64,000 nt of DNA, taken from NCBI RefSeq assembly GCF_016632365.1, contig NZ_JAEPBH010000007.1, positions 38,027 to 102,026 on the forward strand, given 5' to 3'. The translations under genes were made by a program, and so were the position numbers. How positions within the stretch are numbered: position 1 is the stretch's first letter; each line of letters opens with the position of its first letter. Positions 58,679 through 64,000 of this stretch are shown in pieces. Source of the stretch: Tenebrionibacter intestinalis (lineage in GTDB: Bacteria > Pseudomonadota > Gammaproteobacteria > Enterobacterales > Enterobacteriaceae). Under the pieces are notes generated by a model. The model worked only from the letters and a program-made list of their open reading frames with translations, did no database searches and was not told where the DNA came from.

Positions 58679-58797
58679 CTTATCCGTACCGGTTCGCAAG
58701 CCAACATAAATACTGTGATAAAACGTATTCCTTGCCGGAAACGGCATTCCAGCAAAGGAAAAGGAGGTGTTGTCTGCGGTTGAAAAATGGGACAATA

Positions 58798-58817
58798 GTG
58801 GCTGTTTATACAGTGGA
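58798..58817 (+). promoter_or_regulatory. LexA box of dinG
   Basis: The core CTGTTTATACAG (58802-58813) matches CTGT-N4-ACAG and the dinG SOS box of E. coli. It lies 11 bp before the dinG start, so dinG should be induced by DNA damage. Confidence 0.9.
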
Positions 58818-58828
58818 TATGGTTATCT

Positions 58829-60985
58829 ATGGCATTGTCCGCCGCGCAGAAAGCGCAAATAGCCGCCTGGTATAAGGCGTTGCAACAGCAAATTCCTGAT
58901 TTTGTCCCCCGTTCTTCCCAGCGTCAGATGATTGCAGAAGTGGCAAAGACGCTGGCAGGCGATGAAGGGCGGCATTTAGCCATTGAAGCGCCGACCGGCG
59001 TAGGTAAAACGCTGTCGTACCTGATTCCGGGCATTGCGCTGGCGCGCGATGAGCAAAAAACGCTGGTTGTCAGCACGGCGAACGTGGCGCTGCAGGATCA
59101 GATTTTCACGAAGGATTTGCCGCTGCTGGGAAAAGTGATTCCCGGGCTGAAGTTTACCGCAGCGTTTGGGCGCAGGCGCTATGTTTGTCCGCGTAATCTG
59201 AGTGCGCTGGCTGCCAGCGAAGGCAGCGCTCAGGGCGATTTGTTGGCGTTTCTTGATGATGCCGTCACGCCCGCCAGCCGTGAAGAGCAGGCGCTATGCG
59301 TAAAGCTGAAAAGCGAACTTGACGGGCAGAGATGGGATGGGGTGCGCGATCATACTGATAAGGCCGTTAGCGAGGGATTGTGGGCGCGTCTGAGTACCGA
59401 TAAGGTCGGCTGCCTTGGCGCCAACTGCCAGTGGTACCGCGAATGTCCGTTTTTTGTCGCGCGACGTGAAATTGGCGAAGCAGAGGTCGTAGTGGCTAAT
59501 CACGCGCTGGTGATGGCGGCGCTGGAGAATGAGTCTGTGCTTCCGCCTGCAAAGAATCTGCTGCTGGTGCTTGATGAAGGGCACCATATACCCGACGTGG
59601 CGCGCGATGCGCTGGAAACCGGCGCGGAAATCAGCGCCGGCTGGGGGCGGCTGCAGCTTGATTTATTTATGAAGCTGATTGCCGCCTGTCTTGAGCAGTA
59701 CCGCCCCAAAACTGTGCCGCCGCTGGCGACTGCGGAGCGGCTGAGTAGCCACTGCGAGGAAACTGCCGAGCTTTTAGCCTCTGTGGCGCGTATCATGATT
59801 TTATTGCTGCCCGGCGAAGGGGAGGCGGAATATCGCTTCGAAATGGGCGTTCTGCCCGATGAACTGCGGGGCATGGCGCAGCGGCTGGCAAAGCTGATGG
59901 ATGCGTTGCGCGGTCTGGCGGAGGCGTTTGTGAACGATCTTAGCGAAAAGACCGGGCAGCACGATATTGCGCGCCTCTATCGCCTTATTTTGCAGATGAA
60001 TAAGGCGCTCGGCCACTTTGAAAGCCAGAGCAAACTCTGGAAGCTGGCGTCAACGGAGCATTCATCCGGCGCGCCGGTCTGTAAGTGGGTGACGCGTACT
60101 CTGCGCGAAGGGCAGTCGCATTTGTATATGTATTGCGCAGGGATTCGCGTTAGCGATCAGTTGGAAAAATTGCTGTGGCGCAGCGTGCCGCATGTGGTCG
60201 TAACTTCAGCGACGCTGCGCTCGTTGAACAGTTTTGCGCGTTTGCAGGAATTGAGCGGTCTGAAAGAAAAGGCGGGCGATCGCTTCATTACGCTGGACTC
60301 GCCGTTCAACCACGTTGAGCAGGGGCGGTTGCTGATACCTCATATGCGCTATGAGCCGGTAATGGAGCATGAGGCGTTGCATATTGCAGAAATGGCCGCC
60401 TTTTTTCGCAGTGAATTAATAAAAGATAAAGCCAGGGGGATGCTGGTGCTGTTTGCAAGCCAACGGGCGATGCAGCGCTTTCTGGATTGTGTGCCTGATT
60501 TGCGTTTGCAACTGCTGGTTCAGGGCGACAAGCCGCGTTACCGGCTGGTATCGCTACACCGCGAGCGAGTGGAAAAAGGGCAAACCAGCGTGCTGGTGGG
60601 GCTACAATCCTTTGCGGAAGGGCTGGATCTGAAAGGCGAGCTGCTAACTCAGGTGCATATCCATAAAATCGCTTTTCCGCCGGTGGATAGCCCCGTTGTG
60701 ATTACAGAAGGCGAATGGTTGCGTAGCCAAAACCGTTATCCGTTTGAAGTACAGAGCCTGCCGAGCGCGTCGTTTAACCTTATTCAACAGGTGGGGCGTT
60801 TGATTCGCAGCCACGGCTGCCGGGGAGATATCGTGATTTATGACAGGCGGTTGTTGACAAAAAATTATGGAAAGCGGCTACTGGATGCGCTGCCGGTATT
60901 TCCTCTACTTCAGCCAGATGTTCCGCCAGCCCGCGCGCGATCGGTTACAAACAGAAAAAGCGCTGCGCGTCGGAAAAAGCAGTAA
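58829..60985 (+). CDS. dinG: DinG, SOS-induced 5'-3' DNA helicase
   Basis: Iron-sulfur XPD-like helicase that unwinds R-loops and D-loops and aids replication through transcription. The 718-residue product (E. coli 716) has Walker A EAPTGVGKTLSYL near residue 50. The 4Fe-4S cysteines are in RRRYVCPRN and in KVGCLGANCQWYRECPFF. DEGH is in the LLLVLDEGHHIPD segment, and QQVGRLIRS is motif VI. The chosen ATG fits MALSAAQKAQIAAWYKALQQQ. In E. coli, dinG is followed by ybiB as here. Confidence 0.97.
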   Translation: MALSAAQKAQIAAWYKALQQQIPDFVPRSSQRQMIAEVAKTLAGDEGRHLAIEAPTGVGKTLSYLIPGIALARDEQKTLVVSTANVALQDQIFTKDLPLLGKVIPGLKFTAAFGRRRYVCPRNLSALAASEGSAQGDLLAFLDDAVTPASREEQALCVKLKSELDGQRWDGVRDHTDKAVSEGLWARLSTDKVGCLGANCQWYRECPFFVARREIGEAEVVVANHALVMAALENESVLPPAKNLLLVLDEGHHIPDVARDALETGAEISAGWGRLQLDLFMKLIAACLEQYRPKTVPPLATAERLSSHCEETAELLASVARIMILLLPGEGEAEYRFEMGVLPDELRGMAQRLAKLMDALRGLAEAFVNDLSEKTGQHDIARLYRLILQMNKALGHFESQSKLWKLASTEHSSGAPVCKWVTRTLREGQSHLYMYCAGIRVSDQLEKLLWRSVPHVVVTSATLRSLNSFARLQELSGLKEKAGDRFITLDSPFNHVEQGRLLIPHMRYEPVMEHEALHIAEMAAFFRSELIKDKARGMLVLFASQRAMQRFLDCVPDLRLQLLVQGDKPRYRLVSLHRERVEKGQTSVLVGLQSFAEGLDLKGELLTQVHIHKIAFPPVDSPVVITEGEWLRSQNRYPFEVQSLPSASFNLIQQVGRLIRSHGCRGDIVIYDRRLLTKNYGKRLLDALPVFPLLQPDVPPARARSVTNRKSAARRKKQ

Positions 60986-61049
60986 AGAATGCGGGGTCGT
61001 CCCGCCCTTCATGACACCAGCATAAGCAACTGTAGGTGGAGGTAACTCT

Positions 61050-62027
61050 ATGGATTATCGTAAAATTTTAAAAGAGATCGGGCGCGGTAAAAAACATGCG
61101 CGCGATCTGGATATCGACACCGCACGCGCGTTGTATACGCACATGCTTAACAGTGAAATACCCGATCTGGAACTTGGCGGGATATTGATGGCGCTACGGA
61201 TTAAAGGAGAAGGCGAAGCCGAGCTGCGTGGTTTTTATGACGCGATGCAGCATAATACTATCGCCCTGACGCCGCCGGCCGGGCGTCCCATGCCTGTGGT
61301 GATTCCTGGCTATAACGGCGCGCGCAGGCAGGCGAATTTAACGCCGTTGCTGGCTATTTTGCTGTGTCGGCTGGGGTTTCCCGTGCTGGTGCATGGCGTA
61401 AGCGAGGATCCCACGCGCGTCATTTCTGAAACGATATTTGAATTACTGGGGATGCATGCCGTTCACAGCGCCGGGCAGGCGCAGGCAAAGCTTGAAGAAT
61501 CCCGTAGCCCGGTAATTGTGCCTGTCGGTACGCTTTGCCCCTCGATGGAAAAATTGCTGGCGCTGCGCTGGCGGCTGGGTGTGCGTAGCAGCGCTCATAC
61601 CCTTGCTAAACTTGCAACGCCTTTTGCTTCTGGTGAAGCGCTGCGTCTGGCGAGCGTTTCTCACCCGGAATATGCCGTTAAGGTTGCGCAATTTTTTACC
61701 CTGACAAAGGGGCGAGCGCTACTGATGCAGGGGACCGAAGGCGAAGTTTACGCCAACCCGCAGCGCTGCCCCCGGATGAGCCTGATTGATGAGCAGGGTG
61801 TGCATATTCTTTATGAACGTGAAGAGCAAGCCTCTGCGCAGAGGGTGGTTTTGCCGTTAGAGAAAGATGCCGAGACGACAGCCCGCTGGACTGAGCGCTG
61901 TGCTGCGGGAGGTGAGCCTGTGCCTCAATCGATAAAGATTCAACTGGCCTGCTGCTTAGTTGCAAGCGGCGAAGAAAGGGCGTTTGCCGCAGCGATACGG
62001 CACGTTAACGCTGTTTTTCCGACCTGA
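61050..62027 (+). CDS. ybiB: YbiB, TrpD2-type nucleic-acid-binding protein
   Basis: Glycosyltransferase family 3 fold related to TrpD; E. coli YbiB binds nucleic acids without sequence preference and lacks TrpD activity. The 325-residue product (E. coli 320) has GGILMALRIKGEGEAELRGFYDAMQ and the region VVIPGYNGARRQANLTPLLA in place of the TrpD phosphoribosyl site. AGGTGGAGG lies just before the ATG. 64 bp after dinG; co-transcription, and so SOS induction, is plausible. Confidence 0.94.
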   Translation: MDYRKILKEIGRGKKHARDLDIDTARALYTHMLNSEIPDLELGGILMALRIKGEGEAELRGFYDAMQHNTIALTPPAGRPMPVVIPGYNGARRQANLTPLLAILLCRLGFPVLVHGVSEDPTRVISETIFELLGMHAVHSAGQAQAKLEESRSPVIVPVGTLCPSMEKLLALRWRLGVRSSAHTLAKLATPFASGEALRLASVSHPEYAVKVAQFFTLTKGRALLMQGTEGEVYANPQRCPRMSLIDEQGVHILYEREEQASAQRVVLPLEKDAETTARWTERCAAGGEPVPQSIKIQLACCLVASGEERAFAAAIRHVNAVFPT

Positions 62028-62032
62028 GAAAT

Positions 62033-62059
62033 AAAAAGGCCCGCAAGTGGCGTGCGGGC
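62033..62059 (-). terminator. ybiJ terminator (possibly bidirectional)
   Basis: On the minus strand GCCCGC, a 9-nt loop and GCGGGC are followed by CTTTTTA. It lies 52 bp after the ybiJ stop and directly after the ybiB stop on the other strand. Confidence 0.75.
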
Positions 62060-62110
62060 AAACAGGGTAATACCAGGGTTATTACCAAAGAAAGCTAACG
62101 GTATTGCCGG

Positions 62111-62371
62111 TTATTTATAGATTTCAGCCGTGCCGTGCATCAGGTTATAGCCCGATGTGGACGTAATTTTGAATGTACTGGCGCCTTTGGCGCTGGCTTT
62201 TTCCGCCAGCTTGTTTTCCAGCTCATTCAGAGTGTAAGCGCCGGAGGCGGAAATAACGCCAATTTTTTCGCCTGGTTCGGCGTGACCGACGCTAACTTCC
62301 TGCGCGGCGAAAACGCCAAAGGAGAGAGTGGATGTTATTAATAATGCGATGGTGCGATTAACTAATTTCAT
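62111..62371 (-). CDS. ybiJ: YbiJ, DUF1471 (YhcN-type) periplasmic protein
   Basis: Small secreted protein of the YhcN/McbA/BhsA family, whose members respond to stress and affect biofilm; YbiJ itself is uncharacterised. The 86-residue length equals E. coli. Signal peptide about 1-22 (STLSFGVFAA), then KIGVISASGAYTLNELENKLAEKASAKGAS and the family end GTAEIYK. Related in the C-terminal half to mcbA 500 bp upstream. The gene starts with AGATAAAC-type weak ribosome binding. Confidence 0.9.
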   Translation of the reverse strand: MKLVNRTIALLITSTLSFGVFAAQEVSVGHAEPGEKIGVISASGAYTLNELENKLAEKASAKGASTFKITSTSGYNLMHGTAEIYK

Positions 62372-62674
62372 TTGTTTATCTCATATTATATTTTGGTTTT
62401 GCAGGTGTTTTCCGTTGTTGCGTTTATTATTGCGATATTAATCAGTGGTTAAAACCAAAGAGAATTGACCGCTTCGTTCGAATTTTTTGAATGATGGCCG
62501 GTAGCGTATTTTTTATACACAAATACTGTGGCGGCAGGGTAAGGGCCGGTAAGTTTATCGCGATGACTGTAAACAGCATTTTCGCGCTTTTTGAGGTTGC
62601 GCTGTAGAAGAAGCCGCCTGTCTGGGCCGGGCCGTACGGTTTTTCCTGAGCGATGCCGCAACAGACGGGCATAA
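62372..62674. other. Intergenic region upstream of ybiJ
   Basis: An AT-rich promoter-like zone adjoins ybiJ (62372-62530). Further left of the element is GC-richer sequence. No gene is supported. In E. coli, ybiI, ybiX and fiu lie between ybiJ and mcbA; nothing of them is visible here. Confidence 0.45.
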
Positions 62675-62864
62675 AGAAGCCTCTTTGTAGAGGGCTTCAG
62701 AGAGTGCTGACAACCCCCATCCTGACGCAGACAGGAGGGAGAAAACACAATAAAATTAAGTAAAATCAACGCATTGTTTTTCGTCTGCTTATCTCAAAGA
62801 AGGAAAAACCCCGTTTTTTCCTTCTTTATCAACAATCAGAAGCCTCTTTGTAGAGAGGCTTCAG
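62675..62864 (+). mobile_element. Small three-hairpin element, copy C (137 bp) between two terminator hairpins
   Basis: The core 62701-62837 matches copies A and B. It is flanked by AGAAGCCTC...GGCTTCAG stem-loops: 26 bp at 62675-62700 and 27 bp at 62838-62864, differing by one base. Each folds as GAAGCCTCT with AGAGGCTTC. Read from mcbA (minus strand), the near copy is followed by TTCTGATTG and the far copy by TTCTTTAT, so the better T-tract stays distal as in copy B. Internal hairpin arms AAGAAGGAAAAA and TTTTTTCCTTCTT are nearly perfect. No ORF. Confidence 0.78.
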
Positions 62865-62877
62865 GAAAGGGAGGCTT

Positions 62878-63138
62878 TTATTTATAAATGATGGCGGAGC
62901 CATACATCAGGTTTTTACCGCCAGCCGCGTGGATGAAATAGCCTTTTGCGCCTTTCTCACGCGCCTTTTCAGCAAGTTTTGCTTCCAGATCGTCAAGGCT
63001 TCTTATCCCCTGAGCGGAAACTGTACCAACGGGGCGTAGCTGGCTTGCTTCGCCTGACGTGAGAGGCCGCGCGGCGAACGTTGCCGGTGACAGGCTGATA
63101 AAAGCCGCAGCGGCAGTATAGATAAGATATTTTTTCAT
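62878..63138 (-). CDS. mcbA: McbA, DUF1471 periplasmic protein (YbiM)
   Basis: In E. coli McbA affects colanic acid (mucoidy) and biofilm and is repressed by McbR. The 86-residue product has a signal peptide about 1-22 ending ATFAA, then SQLRPVGTVSAQGIRSLDDLEAKLAEKAREKGAKGYFI and GSAIIYK, matching McbA more closely than YbiJ. GGAGAACG lies before the ATG. The first terminator copy of element C follows 13 bp after its stop. Confidence 0.88.
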   Translation of the reverse strand: MKKYLIYTAAAAFISLSPATFAARPLTSGEASQLRPVGTVSAQGIRSLDDLEAKLAEKAREKGAKGYFIHAAGGKNLMYGSAIIYK

Positions 63139-63488
63139 GATGCGTTCTCCCGGGTGTGAAAAGTACTGACCCAGGAACTGTCAGTACATTTTGAGTTTAG
63201 GCGAGCGTCAGGCGCGGAATTATGCAAATTTTTGACCGTGATGAGCTTAATTTTTGAACAACATTTTCTGACGAAAGCTGACAAAACAGATCGAAGCAAG
63301 CCGTTGATTTATGAGGAGTTTTTAATCTAAATGCTGACAGACAGGCTCTGGCGGCGCCCGGCGGATTTGATAGCGTTTGGCTGGCTGGTATCCGCGGCGC
63401 CAGAGAGAAGAATTGTATGCGCTATCCTGCGTTATTTACCTACGTCGCGACAACAGGTATCTTACGCCGCCGGGAAAGGAGAAAGCCT
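63139..63488. other. Divergent intergenic region mcbA/rlmF
   Basis: Carries the promoters of both genes. CTGACCCAGGAACTGTCAGTAC near 63165-63186 holds two GTACTGAC/GTCAGTAC arms that form an imperfect palindrome (possible operator, for example McbR). No other feature is visible. Confidence 0.45.
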
Positions 63489-63991
63489 GTGAACAACCCA
63501 TGCGCGACCAAACGTGGTTTACATCCCCGTAACCGTCACAATCAACGTTATAATTTTGACGCGCTCTGTGCGCAGTATCCGGCGCTGCGCGAATTTGTTC
63601 GCCCTTCGCCTGTTGGAGAGCTGACGCTGGATTTTGCCGATCCTGCGGCGGTAAAGACATTAAATCAGGCTCTGCTGGCTTTTTTTATGGCGTAAAGCAC
63701 TGGGCTATTCCTGACGGATTCCTTTGCCCGCCGGTGCCCGGGCGCGCTGATTATATTCATCACCTGGCGGATCTCCTGGCCTGTGATAACGGCGGTAACA
63801 TTCCGCGACAGGCAACTATTCTGGATATTGGCGTGGGCGCTAACTGCATTTATCCCCTCATTGGTCAGCATGAGTACGGCTGGCGTTTTACCGGTAGTGA
63901 TGTTAATGAGCAGGCTTTACGCGCGGCGGGCGCGATTATTACAGCGAACCCCGGCTTACGTCCTGAGGAATCCCCAGTAATGGGCGGGTAA
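63489..63991 (+). pseudogene. rlmF: rlmF (ybiN), 23S rRNA m6A1618 methyltransferase, frameshifted
   Basis: Starts at a GTG (63489) with AGGAG upstream; residues from [17 protein letters not shown] to LNQALLAFF match the RlmF N-terminus. A run of seven T (63680-63686) then shifts the frame to a TAA at 63693-63695. One added T would restore [21 protein letters not shown] and the SAM motif [16 protein letters not shown]. After NPGL (about 63960) resemblance to RlmF ends and a second stop follows at 63989-63991. The full protein is about 308 aa; here two breaks remove most of it. A sequencing error in the T-run, and contig-edge error for the second break, are possible. Confidence 0.75.
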
Positions 63992-64000
63992 AAAAGGACG

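Overview
The window is a continuous stretch of enterobacterial chromosome (Enterobacteriaceae). Gene order from tolB to rlmF follows the Escherichia/Salmonella/Klebsiella backbone almost gene for gene. Nearly every CDS is recognisable from its protein sequence. A hut (histidine utilisation) cluster between ybhC and ybhB/bioA, where Salmonella and Klebsiella carry it, argues against E. coli itself. I cannot name the species. No prophage, CRISPR array, integron or transposase gene is visible.

Layout: (1) 1-2326, the end of the Tol-Pal operon (tolB 3' part, pal, cpoB). (2) 2413-3383, a tRNA operon Lys-Val-Lys-Lys that runs into 3.5 tandem copies of a 158-bp unit, each carrying the last 18 nt of tRNA-Lys and a hairpin terminator. 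(3) 3547-9989, nadA-pnuC under a NadR box, zitB, ybgS, aroG with a TyrR box, gpmA with a Fur-like box. (4) 10393-14745, galETKM with both Gal operators and a CRP site. (5) 15114-20388, modEF, acrZ and modABC with a near-perfect ModE site. (6) ybhA, pgl, ybhC. (7) 24891-33050, hutIGC and hutUH plus a ProY-type permease, with two HutC-type operators. (8) ybhB, a DJ-1-family gene, bioA, and divergent bioBFCD around a BirA operator. (9) uvrB with LexA-like and DnaA boxes, ybhK, moaABCDE behind a Moco riboswitch and a ModE-like site. (10) ybhL, the ybhP-clsB-ybhN lipid operon, ybhQ, and cecR-ybhGFSR, an efflux operon behind a perfect palindrome. (11) rhlE, dinG (SOS), ybiB, ybiJ, mcbA and a frameshifted rlmF at the right edge.

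Functional links: the mod and moa blocks couple molybdate uptake to cofactor synthesis through ModE and the Moco RNA. The hut block degrades histidine to glutamate and probably imports it. bioA and bioBFCD share one biotin-sensing operator, and the leftward bioA unit may also express a DJ-1 protein and YbhB.

The most unusual content is intergenic. Three copies of a 137-141 bp, three-hairpin element (6534-6674, 23205-23345, 62701-62837) are each flanked by a different direct repeat of 16-27 bp. At two sites the repeated sequence is a terminator stem-loop, and at all three the T-tract stays only with the gene-distal copy. This is what a small mobile element that inserts at terminators and duplicates the hairpin would leave. 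A second dispersed repeat family (8990-9194, 14875-15080, 56591-56876) and a 40-bp repeat (20501, 56878) are also present. The tRNA-Lys array resembles the rtT repeats of the E. coli tyrT locus but sits at a different tRNA operon.
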